Positions 8,517 to 16,970 of a stretch of 64,000 nt of DNA are shown in pieces. The number at the start of each line of letters is the position of its first letter. Positions within the stretch are counted from its first letter, which is position 1. Below the pieces are notes generated by a model. The model saw only the letters and a list, made by a program, of their open reading frames with translations. It was not told the origin of the DNA and searched no databases. The DNA is from an uncultured Clostridiaceae bacterium. GTDB lineage: Bacteria; Bacillota; Clostridia; Clostridiales; Clostridiaceae. The DNA lies in NCBI GenBank assembly GCA_946405135.1, contig CAMJGD010000002.1:62001-126000 (forward strand), given 5' to 3'. The position numbers were made by a program, and so were the translations under genes.

Positions 8517-9413
8517 TTATTGATTGTTATGTTTAAATTTCTTATAACTATTACTGATAATCATGAATACTAAATAAATAGGAATTGATATTAATAATAT
8601 TGCATAAAAATCACGAGAAGCTGAGTAAGATGATGAATTAAAGCCTTTGATACAAAGATGTCCAATTATATATGATGTTGGGATAAATAATATCTTTTCT
8701 GTAATATTTCTTGCTTTTTTATATTTACGCAATACTATTAAAATAATTAAACATACAACAGTCAATACTATTGCAATTATGAAATAATATGAAAGTACTA
8801 ATCTTGGTAGTGTTACAACTCCACCATTTTTTGTTATACTTTTTCCATAAATTAAAATATCTCCAGAACCATCAGCTGAATAGTAGTATATAGAATTAAT
8901 CTTTTCCCCATTCGGATTTAATACCACAGTCCCAAGATTCTTATTATTGATACGGTTATTCCAAATAGTTTCCCAAGTAGTTATATGATAAATATAGCCT
9001 GAGCCGTCTTCTGAAGAATATTTATTTATATCATAACCAGACACCTTGTCTCCAAAATCAGCAAAGATTGTTCCGTTATCTTTTATATTTATAGATACAA
9101 TATCATTAGAATATGGTATATAACTTGGTTCTGTTAAATAGTTAATAGCTAATATTGCGACTATAATAGTTAATATTATTGAAAAAATAATTGCTTTAAA
9201 CTTTTCTCTAAACAATTTAGCTTTTAAACTCTTAAATCCAGTAGTATCTATATCTATAGGCATATTTTTATGGGTTTTCATTTCTTCAAGTTCTTTTTTA
9301 CAATCTATGCACTCATCAATATGGTCTTCTACAATAATTCTTGTATCTTCACTGACCATATCTTCAACATACAACGGTAAAATGTCTTTTATAACGGTAC
9401 ATTTAATTTTCAT
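8517..9413 (-). CDS. Anti-sigma factor with N-terminal zinc finger
   Basis: The N-terminal 40 residues carry the HxxxCxxC motif (HIDECIDC) of zinc-binding anti-sigma domains. A membrane segment follows at about residues 73-90, an extracellular segment to about 205, and two or three further membrane helices. It begins two bases after the sigma-factor stop, so the pair is translationally coupled. It should hold the ECF sigma factor at the membrane until a signal is sensed. The multi-helix C-terminus is longer than in minimal anti-sigma factors. Confidence 0.82.
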   Translation of the reverse strand: MKIKCTVIKDILPLYVEDMVSEDTRIIVEDHIDECIDCKKELEEMKTHKNMPIDIDTTGFKSLKAKLFREKFKAIIFSIILTIIVAILAINYLTEPSYIPYSNDIVSINIKDNGTIFADFGDKVSGYDINKYSSEDGSGYIYHITTWETIWNNRINNKNLGTVVLNPNGEKINSIYYYSADGSGDILIYGKSITKNGGVVTLPRLVLSYYFIIAIVLTVVCLIILIVLRKYKKARNITEKILFIPTSYIIGHLCIKGFNSSSYSASRDFYAILLISIPIYLVFMIISNSYKKFKHNNQ

Positions 9414-9415
9414 TT

Positions 9416-9895
9416 TTACTCCTCCAATTTATTTTTTATTTTTTTTCTGGCTCTGTGATAAGTAACACAAGCCCAATTTTCATTTTTTTGAAAAAGTGAA
9501 CCGATTTGCTTAAAGCTTAATCCTCCAAAAGTACGCAAGGAAAATACTTCTTTATATGGCTCCTCTAGATTATGCAAAACTTCATGTATTTCCATAGAGG
9601 TTTCTACTGAAAGTATGGATTTTTCAATATCAATACCATCTTCTTGTTCTTGATATTGGTCTACATACATCAATTTCTTATTTTTACGCAGGTATGAAAA
9701 ATAATTATTTTTTGCAATTTGGCACAACCATACTCTAATATCGCAAGTACCGTTGAAATTATCTATAGATTCCATAGCTTTTACAAATGTTTCTGAAGTA
9801 ATATCTTCTGCTAGATGCTTATCATTAGATAAGCTTTTGATGTATAAATAAACATCACGAAAATAATCGTTGTATATATTTTCAAATTCTATCAC
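9416..9895 (-). CDS. ECF-type RNA polymerase sigma factor
   Basis: This is a 159-residue sigma-70 family protein. Region 2 is near residues 5-70 (NDYFRDVYLYIKSLSNDKHLAEDITSETFVKA) and region 4 HTH is near 105-155 (LRTFGGLSFKQIGSLF). The start is GTG at 9895 behind AAGGAGGTG. It is directly followed by its anti-sigma factor. Its presence gives the element its own transcription programme. No target promoter could be identified by eye. Confidence 0.88.
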   Translation of the reverse strand: MIEFENIYNDYFRDVYLYIKSLSNDKHLAEDITSETFVKAMESIDNFNGTCDIRVWLCQIAKNNYFSYLRKNKKLMYVDQYQEQEDGIDIEKSILSVETSMEIHEVLHNLEEPYKEVFSLRTFGGLSFKQIGSLFQKNENWACVTYHRARKKIKNKLEE

Positions 9896-9977
9896 TTTTT
9901 CACCTCCTTATTTATAAGACGCATATATTTCAATTATCTTACAATAAATTCAAAAAAATTTTCTATATAAAATTAAC

Positions 9978-10000
9978 GGAGCATCAAATTGATGCTCCAT
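9978..10000 (-). terminator. Hairpin between small membrane gene and sigma factor
   Basis: GGAGCATCAA and TTGATGCTCC form a perfect 10-bp stem. On the minus strand it is followed only by a mixed T/A run, so it is a weak terminator or a processing site. Confidence 0.5.
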
Positions 10001-10025
10001 GTACATAGGAATAATCCTACCTGTG

Positions 10026-10217
10026 CTAGATCTTTTGTTTCAACTTATCAGATAATTTAAAGATAAGCGTTAATATAAACACAATTAGCAGTAAAGACAA
10101 CAGTATGCATGTAACGTATGGTGCACCAGTCATCTTAGGGAAAAGATTTTTTATTCCCATTTTTGTTAATAGTCCAAGTGCTATACCCAAAATTATAAAA
10201 CAGCTCTTTTTAACCAT
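10026..10217 (-). CDS. Small two-helix membrane protein
   Basis: The 63-residue product has two hydrophobic stretches (about 6-20 and 35-54) and a basic C-terminus, with a very good TAGGAGGAAAT ribosome site. I do not recognise a family. It is the last gene of the integrated element before the junction. Confidence 0.6.
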   Translation of the reverse strand: MVKKSCFIILGIALGLLTKMGIKNLFPKMTGAPYVTCILLSLLLIVFILTLIFKLSDKLKQKI

Positions 10218-10562
10218 ATTTCCTCCTATAATAAATATAAATAATTGTTAGTTCGTAAATAATCGTTACTTTGTCTAATTTTACAAATATTACATTTCAA
10301 AATACTAATACAATTAACGCTATTATTTCTATAAAAAATTATACCATATAGTTCTATTACATGGTATAAATGTATGAAACTATAATTAATCCTTCCATAG
10401 TATTTGGGGAAATGTGATATAAAGTTTAACTTAACATGCTAAATTCTCCCATCCTTTTTAGGCAAGAGATGGATAGCACTTGCCGATAGAGAGCAACCAA
10501 GTTATTTTATATCCATATAGTGTATTTTGTATTCGGAATATCAAAATTTATGTACAAATCTT
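10218..10562. other. Gene-poor right arm of the integrated element
   Basis: No convincing gene is present. There is an inverted repeat around TATACCAT ... ATGGTATA at about 10342-10370. The minus strand near 10450-10500 encodes a short open stretch (GCSLSASAIHLLPKKDGR) without start or ribosome site. That stretch could be a remnant of an earlier gene. Confidence 0.4.
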
Positions 10563-10570
10563 TTATAAAA

Positions 10571-10590
10571 ATACTTGTGTTTTCACCGTA
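10571..10590. other. Attachment-site junction, right end of integrated element
   Basis: The minus strand leaves the binding-protein frame after GTGAAAAC and continues as ACAAGTATTTTTATAA, adding four foreign codons and a stop. The AC core is at 10579-10580. Confidence 0.7.
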
Positions 10591-10820
10591 TTTCCATCTG
10601 CACCTTGGCCTGTGGATAGTTCTATTTCTATGCCTTCCTCTTTAAAAAAGCCTTTATTTATAGAAACATACATAGGGGCATAAAATACTGAACGTGTAAC
10701 TTCGTTAAGTCTAACCTTGGTCAATTCTGAATTTTTATCTTTTTTACATGCTGCTAAAGAAAGAGGTGTAACTGCCATTAACAGAGAACATATAAATACT
10801 TTAATAAATTTACTTTTCAT
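10579..10820 (-). pseudogene. ABC substrate-binding lipoprotein, N-terminal fragment (interrupted gene)
   Basis: The first 80 codons encode a lipoprotein signal peptide with lipobox LAAC (Cys25). The start of an SsuA/THI5-like fold follows (VTRSVFYAPMYVSINKGFF, then IELSTGQGADGN). After Thr81 the sequence enters the integrated element and stops at 10563. AGGAGGCACATCT precedes the ATG. The rest of the gene is at 2926-3718. No TPP riboswitch or other known aptamer is visible in the 230 bases upstream. Confidence 0.88.
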
Positions 10821-11050
10821 AGATGTGCCTCCTGATTTAATGATTTATTCATTCTATAATATGAAGCTTTTATAATATGTGTTAAGCATTTATTATAAGA
10901 TATTTCGTACTTTATATTACTATTTTCCGTATACCACTTTATAAGAATTATTTACCACACAAAAAATAAATATAAATTTATTTTAGGTATTAATTTACTT
11001 AAGAAGCTAGTATATAATAGATATATACTTTTTTATAGAGGAGAGGGAGC

Positions 11051-12595
11051 ATGAATAAAAACATCAAAATTAACAAGAAAATGAAACCATATGTAAATAT
11101 CATTTTAACAGCTGTAATAATAACATTCATACTAATTTTATCCTATGTTCTGTATACTAAGAGTCTTGTAGACGCTTGGGAAAATAGAGTATATCCTGGA
11201 ATTAAAATAAATACTATAGATGTTTCTGGGAAAACTAAAGAAGAGATTTCCGAAATAATTACAGATAATTTTTCAAAATCTATTGAAACTCAAAAGCTCC
11301 TTGCAAAATTTAAAGATAACTCTTTTGAGTTAGAATACAAATCCCTAAATCCACAATTAAACTTGGATGAAACAATTAAAGAAGCTATAGGTTATGGTAA
11401 AGATGGCAAATTGTTTAGCAAGAGCAAATTAATAAGAAAAGGCGTAAATAGAAACTTAGAAATAGTAATTAAATATGATGAACAAAAGATTAATAGCTTC
11501 AAAGATGAAATTAAGTCGAAAATAAATTATGATGCTAAAAATGCTAGTATAAAAATAAGCAATGGCAATATAAGTATAGTCCCAGAAGAAGAAGGATTAA
11601 TGGTAAAAGAGACAGAATTTGATAAAGAGCTTAGAAAAAATTTAAATAATATAAAAAATGAAAAATCAGAATTAGAAATTCCTGTAGAAAATGTTAAACC
11701 TAAAATAACAAAAGAGCAATTAGTAAAGATTAATGGAAAACTCTCTACATTTTCCACTAGTTTTGGAAGTTCTTCAGCAGATAGAGCTGCTAATCTTATT
11801 CTTGCCACTAAATTCTGTAACGGTAAAGTATTAATGCCTGGAGAAACTTTCAGCTACAATGAAACTGTAGGAGAAAGAACCTATGCAAGAGGATTTAGAA
11901 ATGCTGCTGTATTTATTAATAATAAGGTTGTAGATGATGTAGGCGGTGGAATATGTCAAGTATCTACCACTCTTTACAGGGCGGCTATGAGAGCAAATCT
12001 GCGTTCCGTGGAAAGACATAATCACTCAATGAAGACAAGCTATTCAGATCCTGGTTTAGATGCAACTGTTGCTTGGGGAGCTTTAGATTATAAATTTAAA
12101 AATAACTACGACTTTCCAATATATATTGAAGGTATTGCACAAAACAGATATGTAACCTTTAATATTTATGGTAACGTGGAAGCCATGGGAAACAAAACTT
12201 ATGAACTTATTGCAGAAAATGTACAACGAATAGAACCTAGTATAAAAATTGTAGAAGATGCTAGTGTAGCTGAAGGAAGCTCTTCTTGGGATGTAAGTCC
12301 TGTTACTGGATATAGGTCAACCTCCTATTTAGTGACTTATGAAAATGGAACTGCAATAAAAAAAGAATTAATATCTAAGGATGTTTATAATAAAGTAGAT
12401 GGTATAAAAAGAGTTGGAACTAAAAAAGACGCTCCTGAACCAGCACCAACGCCAACACCTGCACCAGCCCCTATTCCTATAGATCCTCCTAAGACAGAAC
12501 AGCAAGGTAACCAAGGTACAAATAGCACCACTAATCAACAAAATGGACAAACTACATCAACTAATAATTCCTCTAATCCATCTCCAGCACGTTAA
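11051..12595 (+). CDS. VanW family cell-wall protein with peptidoglycan-binding-like repeats
   Basis: The 514-residue protein has a membrane anchor at about residues 13-33. A region like the PG_binding_4 domain follows to about 225. A VanW domain spans about 235-365 (including GGGICQVSTTLYRAAMRA and VERHNHS). A G5-like segment at about 400-455 ends GIKRVGTK, and the tail is rich in Pro, then Gln, Asn and Ser. The domain order matches clostridial VanW proteins such as YoaR. It faces the cell wall, but its precise activity is unknown. The ribosome site is GAGGAGAGG before ATG 11051. Confidence 0.88.
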   Translation: MNKNIKINKKMKPYVNIILTAVIITFILILSYVLYTKSLVDAWENRVYPGIKINTIDVSGKTKEEISEIITDNFSKSIETQKLLAKFKDNSFELEYKSLNPQLNLDETIKEAIGYGKDGKLFSKSKLIRKGVNRNLEIVIKYDEQKINSFKDEIKSKINYDAKNASIKISNGNISIVPEEEGLMVKETEFDKELRKNLNNIKNEKSELEIPVENVKPKITKEQLVKINGKLSTFSTSFGSSSADRAANLILATKFCNGKVLMPGETFSYNETVGERTYARGFRNAAVFINNKVVDDVGGGICQVSTTLYRAAMRANLRSVERHNHSMKTSYSDPGLDATVAWGALDYKFKNNYDFPIYIEGIAQNRYVTFNIYGNVEAMGNKTYELIAENVQRIEPSIKIVEDASVAEGSSSWDVSPVTGYRSTSYLVTYENGTAIKKELISKDVYNKVDGIKRVGTKKDAPEPAPTPTPAPAPIPIDPPKTEQQGNQGTNSTTNQQNGQTTSTNNSSNPSPAR

Positions 12596-12633
12596 AACAC
12601 TTATTTTACTTGCACATTAAAGTAAAAAATAAA

Positions 12634-12682
12634 AAGAGCTGTTAGATAATGAACAAAAATACATTATCTACAGCTTTTTTTT
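12634..12682. terminator. Bidirectional terminator, ACTGT/AATG-type hairpin
   Basis: AGCTGTTAGATAATG (12637-12651) pairs with CATTATCTACAGCT (12662-12675), followed by T8. It lies between the convergent VanW and phosphoglycerate mutase genes and can serve both. It is one of a group of similar hairpins. Confidence 0.85.
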
Positions 12683-12687
12683 ATAAT

Positions 12688-13434
12688 TTACTGTGCCTTA
12701 CTTTGATTTGCTACAGCTTCTTCTTTTGCAGCAATTTCTGAAATATCTCCTAGATAATAGTGGGTTATTGGTTTTAAATTATCATCTAATTCATACACCA
12801 AAGGAATCCCTGTAGGTATATTTAGATTTACTATATCTTCATCAGAAATATTATCAAGATACTTTACTAAAGCCCTTAAACTATTGCCATGTGCAGCTAT
12901 TATTATTTTTTTATCTAATTGAATAGTTGGTACAATTATTTCTTTCCAATAAGGTATAACTCTTTTTATAGTATCATTAAGATTTTCTGTTAATGGCAGT
13001 TCTTCTTCTTTTAGTTCTCTATAGCGAAGATCATTACCTGGGTATCTTTCATCCTTTTTATCTAACGCTGGAGGATAGACGCTAGAGTCCCTTCTCCATT
13101 TATGAACCTGTTCCTCACCATACTTTTTAGCTGTTTCAGCTTTATTTAGTCCCTGTAATGCGCCATAATGTCTTTCATTCAATCTCCAAGATCTCTGTAC
13201 AGGAATCCATAGCAAGTCCATTTCATCTAATACATACCATAAAGTTTTTATTGATCTTTTTAAAACTGAGGTAAATCCAACATCAAAAGTATATCCCTCT
13301 TCTTTTAATATTTGTCCAGCCTTTTTAGCCTCTTCAATCCCCTTTTCAGACAACTCTACGTCAGACCATCCAGTAAATCTATTTTCTTTGTTCCACATGC
13401 TCTCGCCATGTCTTAACAAAACTATTTTCTTCAT
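12688..13434 (-). CDS. gpmA: 2,3-bisphosphoglycerate-dependent phosphoglycerate mutase
   Basis: The enzyme interconverts 3- and 2-phosphoglycerate in glycolysis. The phospho-accepting His9 is in [10 protein letters not shown] and the second catalytic histidine is in [25 protein letters not shown] and the [14 protein letters not shown] segment are family hallmarks. I start at ATG 13434 because AGGGGATGATATT lies just before it. An upstream in-frame ATG at 13479 has no ribosome site. The product is then 248 residues, normal for the family. Confidence 0.95.
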   Translation of the reverse strand: MKKIVLLRHGESMWNKENRFTGWSDVELSEKGIEEAKKAGQILKEEGYTFDVGFTSVLKRSIKTLWYVLDEMDLLWIPVQRSWRLNERHYGALQGLNKAETAKKYGEEQVHKWRRDSSVYPPALDKKDERYPGNDLRYRELKEEELPLTENLNDTIKRVIPYWKEIIVPTIQLDKKIIIAAHGNSLRALVKYLDNISDEDIVNLNIPTGIPLVYELDDNLKPITHYYLGDISEIAAKEEAVANQSKAQ

Positions 13435-13548
13435 AATATCATCCCCTGTTTTACAATATATTAAAAGCATTCTAAGCAATAATTTGTATTACAATTTAAT
13501 TATAATATATTGATAATAATAACACAATGATATTAATTATTATTTTCT

Positions 13549-14424
13549 TTAATCAAATCTTTCTCTATATCCACATTTTTTACATAATTCTTCTACTGCT
13601 TCTCTTCTAGAAAATCCATTAAAAATATTTTTTGCCCGCTCACCTTCAACTATTTTAGAAAAATCATTTTCATGTATATTTCCTAGATTAATTATACCTT
13701 CTCCATCTAGGCAGCAGGGTACCACAGTTCCATCCACCAGTATAGCCGCTTGATTTCTGAGTCCATAGCAAAATCCACTTATGCTTTCCTCTTCATTTTT
13801 AAGGTCTGGCCACTGGAATTCATGCTCTTGGTTTAAATATATTCTTTCTGCTATTTTAATTCCTCTACCTGGACTTACCTTTTCTTCTATGCTATAAGGA
13901 AGATTAAATTCTTCTTCTATACTTTGAAGAATCTCATTATTTATTCTTTTTTGATGCTTTGTAATATTATCTTTTTGAAGATTCCACAATCTTAATGAAA
14001 TTATAATATCACTATGGATAAAAGCTTCCTTAGTAAATGATAGTATGTTTTTTACATACTCATCTTTATTAGAAACTCCTTCATTTCCATCAAAACTGTG
14101 GAGAGAAAAGTTAATTTGCCTTAAGGCAGGTTTTGTGATAATTTTATCCTTTACCTTTTCTATGAGAGTTCCATTGGTAGTTATATTAACTTTAAACCCT
14201 TTTTCATAACTAATATCTAGAAATCTATCTATTTCCTTATGTAAAAGAGGCTCACCTTTAACATGAAAATATATATAATTTGTATGGGGTTTTATTTGAT
14301 CCAAAATTTTACCAAAAGTCTCTATGGTCATAAACTCAGGACTTCGCCTAGTTTTGGGACAAAAGTTGCAAGCAAGATTACATACATTTGTAATTTCGAT
14401 GTAAATTTTTTTAAATTTTTTCAT
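13549..14424 (-). CDS. Radical SAM/SPASM domain protein
   Basis: I start at ATG 14424 behind TTGGAGTG, giving 291 residues. The radical SAM cluster is bound by Cys15, Cys19 and Cys22 (TNVCNLACNFC). A C-terminal SPASM-like region adds cysteines for an auxiliary cluster (FCYGL, VPCCLDGE, ELCKKCGY). The VKGEPLLHKEI and NITTNGTLI motifs are typical. No precursor-peptide gene is adjacent, so the substrate is unknown. Confidence 0.85.
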   Translation of the reverse strand: MKKFKKIYIEITNVCNLACNFCPKTRRSPEFMTIETFGKILDQIKPHTNYIYFHVKGEPLLHKEIDRFLDISYEKGFKVNITTNGTLIEKVKDKIITKPALRQINFSLHSFDGNEGVSNKDEYVKNILSFTKEAFIHSDIIISLRLWNLQKDNITKHQKRINNEILQSIEEEFNLPYSIEEKVSPGRGIKIAERIYLNQEHEFQWPDLKNEEESISGFCYGLRNQAAILVDGTVVPCCLDGEGIINLGNIHENDFSKIVEGERAKNIFNGFSRREAVEELCKKCGYRERFD

Positions 14425-14563
14425 TAGTTTACACTCCAATCTTTTGTTGTAAACACTATATTTATTCTTCATTATATCCTATACTACCTTATTATAATAC
14501 AAAAATAAATGCTTTTTGTAAGCTTACTGATTCCATGTGTCTATATAGTAAATTTTTATAATA

Positions 14564-14616
14564 CAAAAGGACTGTTAAGTAATGATAAAGATACATTACT
14601 TAGCAGTCCTTTTCCT
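14564..14616 (-). terminator. Terminator, ACTGT/AATG-type hairpin
   Basis: AAAGGACTGTTAAGTAATG (14566-14584) pairs with CATTACTTAGCAGTCCTTTT (14594-14613) with a single wobble. It lies downstream of thiT on the minus strand. Confidence 0.8.
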
Positions 14617-14671
14617 ATAATTTAATTTTAATTAAATTATATATTTTTTTGCAAAATACTCTTTTTATGTC

Positions 14672-15322
14672 TTACGCTTCCTTAGCTAATTCATTTCTTA
14701 CCCTCTTAATAGGTAATAAGTATAATACTACTACAGATATTATAGTCTCTGGTATTAAGTATGTGGCATTATATGATATAGAGTAAATTAAAGGGTTTTG
14801 TCCTTTTGCATAGGCTGAAAAAAATATTACTCCAGAAAGAACATGGCACAAAAATCTCATTGATATAGCAGCTGCAGTTCCAAGCAAAATATTATCTTTA
14901 AAATAACCAGCTACTCCTAAAGCAGAATAAGCAAAAATATAGTCTAATAAAAGTTGGGCTGGATGAACAACATCAGCTCCTAATAACAAATCTATAATAC
15001 CAAAAATCATTCCAGCAATATACCCTACTTTAGATCCATATACATAGGCTATAAATATTATAGGTATCATGCATCCTAATGTTACAGAACCACCCATAGG
15101 CATCTTCATAATTCTAAACATCTTAAGTACAGTAGATAGTGCCACAGCTATAGCCACATTGGTCATTATTTTTGTAGTAAGCTTTACTTTTTTCATGGAA
15201 ATAAGCAAAGCAAGCACAGCTAATACAACTATTAAAGTTATATATATTTTAGGATCAGTAAAAACTTTGCTTAAAGATTCTCCCACCTTTGGAACCTTAA
15301 ACTTAAATTTGAATACATTCAT
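14672..15322 (-). CDS. thiT: Thiamine-specific ECF transporter S component ThiT
   Basis: The 216-residue protein has about six membrane helices and the ThiT core motif MPMGGSVTLGCMIPI. It also has DYIFAYSALGVAGYF and the RFLCHVLSGVIFFSAYA segment, which supply aromatic residues for thiamine binding in known ThiT structures. It works with a housekeeping EcfT/EcfA energising module encoded elsewhere. I start at ATG 15322 after GGGAGGAATAAA. The extra 60 N-terminal residues, including one more hydrophobic stretch, make it longer than lactococcal ThiT. A TPP riboswitch upstream confirms the assignment. Confidence 0.92.
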   Translation of the reverse strand: MNVFKFKFKVPKVGESLSKVFTDPKIYITLIVVLAVLALLISMKKVKLTTKIMTNVAIAVALSTVLKMFRIMKMPMGGSVTLGCMIPIIFIAYVYGSKVGYIAGMIFGIIDLLLGADVVHPAQLLLDYIFAYSALGVAGYFKDNILLGTAAAISMRFLCHVLSGVIFFSAYAKGQNPLIYSISYNATYLIPETIISVVVLYLLPIKRVRNELAKEA

Positions 15323-15346
15323 TTTTTTATTCCTCCCTTTTAAAGC

Positions 15347-15384
15347 ATAAAAATAAGGCACTGTAGAAAAACAGTACCTTTAGT
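15347..15384 (-). terminator. Expression-platform terminator of the thiT TPP riboswitch
   Basis: On the minus strand GGTACTGT and ACAGTGCC form a stem with loop TTTTCT, followed by TTATTTTTAT, between the aptamer and the thiT start. Confidence 0.8.
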
Positions 15385-15399
15385 TACCTTAATTACTTT

Positions 15400-15503
15400 T
15401 AGCTTCTAAATATCGCTTTCCTACGCTGGTATTATCCAGTTCAGGTACAAGAGTTAGGATTTTTTATCCCTCTCAGCCAAAAGGCACCCCTAGCATTAAC
15501 TAT
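15400..15503 (-). promoter_or_regulatory. TPP riboswitch (THI element)
   Basis: The minus strand shows the conserved TPP aptamer parts in order: GGGGTGCC, GGCTGAGAGGG, then TGTACCTGAACTGG, ATAATACCAGCGTAGG and AAGC. The aptamer precedes a terminator and thiT. Thiamine pyrophosphate binding is expected to end transcription early. Confidence 0.96.
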
Positions 15504-15504
15504 T

Positions 15505-15793
15505 TACTTTTCAGTTATATTATAAATAATCTTATAAATTTATACAATGCTAGTTCTTGCCTATTTTCTTTCCAGTTCATCAATTAGGCTTATTTATCTT
15601 GCTAATATTAATAAATTCCTTAGGATAACTTCATTTTGTTATATTTCATTTATCTGGCTTCATAAGAAAAATCATTATGTATCTATCAAATTTTAAACAT
15701 TTATCAATTAATTTCAGCTAATATTTTAATCAACAATTACAATACTATAAATATAAACGTTATAACTATATCTAATAAATGGAGATGTTTTTT
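15505..15793. other. Divergent intergenic region
   Basis: About 290 bases separate the thiT riboswitch from the DUF2953 gene. The stretch must hold promoters for both directions, but I see no clear box or repeat. Confidence 0.4.
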
Positions 15794-16312
15794 ATGTATA
15801 TACTATGGACTATTTTAATAATAATATTGATAGCACTAATATTATTAGCCTTATTTCCTGTAAAAATTGCTTTTGCATACACTTCAGAAGAATTAAGCAG
15901 TTTTTATATGAAAGCTTCTTGGCTAAATCCTTTCTTTAAAGCTACAATTATAAAACAGGATTATGGATTTACTTTAAAGATATTTATATTCAATCAAAGG
16001 ATTTATAAGAAAAATATTGTTAAAAAACCAATAAATTATAATGACAATATCAATTTAATAAAAAGTATAGATCCAAGTTATATAAAACTTAATACTTCTT
16101 ATGGTTTTGAAGATCCAGCAGTAACTGGAATGATTTGCGGATTAATCAATATGTTTTCTCAAAATATATCTATAGATAGTTTAAGCAATAATCCTAATTT
16201 TAATACAGATTTTAGCTATTTTAATATTAAAGGCATTATAAAAATTAATGCTATATATTCCTTTATAAAATTATTAAAATCTAAAAGGAAAAATTTGCTT
16301 ATTCAAACTTAA
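15794..16312 (+). CDS. DUF2953 domain protein (YtfI-like)
   Basis: The 172-residue product starts at ATG 15794, correctly spaced after GGAGATG. A membrane helix at about residues 3-22 precedes a DUF2953-like domain that ends IKGIIKINAIYSF. In Bacillus the equivalent gene ytfI lies next to the spore gene ytfJ, and the same order occurs here with a 26-base gap. It is therefore probably a sporulation-associated membrane protein, role unknown. Confidence 0.75.
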   Translation: MYILWTILIIILIALILLALFPVKIAFAYTSEELSSFYMKASWLNPFFKATIIKQDYGFTLKIFIFNQRIYKKNIVKKPINYNDNINLIKSIDPSYIKLNTSYGFEDPAVTGMICGLINMFSQNISIDSLSNNPNFNTDFSYFNIKGIIKINAIYSFIKLLKSKRKNLLIQT

Positions 16313-16338
16313 TATGAAAATCAAAGGAGGAAACAAAT

Positions 16339-16803
16339 ATGAATGATACTACATCTTTATCACAAGATATGAATTCTTTATTTACAGACCTTCATGACTT
16401 TGTTAAAACAGACACTGTTTTAGGTACTCCCCTTGCAGTTGGGGACAAAACTTTAGTTCCTGTAATGGCAGTTAGCTTAGGTTATGGAAATACTGGTATG
16501 GCATCAAAAAAACAGAATAACACTAATACTAATGCTTCTAATGGTGTAGGATTAGGTGCTAAAGTTTCTAGCAGTGCTGTAATAGTCATAGATAAAAATA
16601 ATGTAAGCATGTTCCCTGTTAATGGTAACGGCAATATGAATCAATTAGTAAATAAACTCCCTGAAGTCTTAAGTAGCTTAAATCAAACTCAACAACAAGG
16701 TAATCAAAGCCAGCAGCAAGGTAATCAGCAAAATGCTTCTAATAATCAGATGCAGAGTGCTGGGCAGAGTACCCCTCAAAACCAACAGCAACCCAAACGT
16801 TAA
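16339..16803 (+). CDS. GerW/YtfJ family sporulation protein
   Basis: The 154-residue protein carries the GerW/YtfJ core: GTPLAVGDKTLVPVMAVSLGYG followed by a Gly-rich stretch and SSSAVIVIDKNNVSMFPV. The C-terminal 40 residues are an unusual Gln/Asn-rich tail with NQQQG-like repeats. Family members are made in the forespore and needed for normal germination. AAAGGAGGAAACAAAT gives strong translation. Confidence 0.88.
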   Translation: MNDTTSLSQDMNSLFTDLHDFVKTDTVLGTPLAVGDKTLVPVMAVSLGYGNTGMASKKQNNTNTNASNGVGLGAKVSSSAVIVIDKNNVSMFPVNGNGNMNQLVNKLPEVLSSLNQTQQQGNQSQQQGNQQNASNNQMQSAGQSTPQNQQQPKR

Positions 16804-16885
16804 TATTATAATAAAGTGCCCTCTTTTAAAATATCATATACATTAAAACTTTTATAAAAATATTTTAATTTAAACAAAACTATAG

Positions 16886-16938
16886 AGAAAGGACTGTTGA
16901 GTAATGAATAAAAATGCATTACCTGCAGCCCTTTTCCC
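16886..16938. terminator. Bidirectional terminator, ACTGT/AATG-type hairpin
   Basis: GGACTGTTGAGTAATG (16891-16906) pairs with GCATTACCTGCAGCCC (about 16916-16931), followed by T4. It separates the convergent spore gene and the 631-residue gene. Confidence 0.75.
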
Positions 16939-16970
16939 ATAATATTTATTTTTACTTTATTTTACTTATA

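Larger units (their letters stand above)
3721..10578. mobile_element. Integrated 6.9-kb serine-recombinase element inside an ABC binding-protein gene
   Basis: The element is bounded by the two halves of one lipoprotein gene and has the recombinase at its left end. Cargo includes a small plus-strand ORF, a SPL-family radical SAM protein, a GyrI-like protein, a WYL regulator, an anti-sigma/sigma pair and a two-helix membrane peptide. No phage structural, replication or conjugation genes are visible, so it cannot transfer by itself. The exact ends are inferred from the in-frame reconstruction of the host gene, not from comparison with an empty site. Confidence 0.82.

Noticed and set aside
3722..10217. 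Prophage interpretation of the integrated region
   Set aside because: There are no capsid, tail, terminase, lysis or replication genes; the recombinase and regulatory cargo fit a small integrative element better.
10480..10683. Plus-strand reading frame of 67 codons across the right junction
   Set aside because: It runs antisense to the lipoprotein fragment, has no ribosome site and its sequence is not protein-like.
10821..11050. TPP riboswitch ahead of the split binding-protein gene
   Set aside because: No CTGAGA or ACCTGA-type motifs occur, so a thiamine-precursor role is not supported by regulation.
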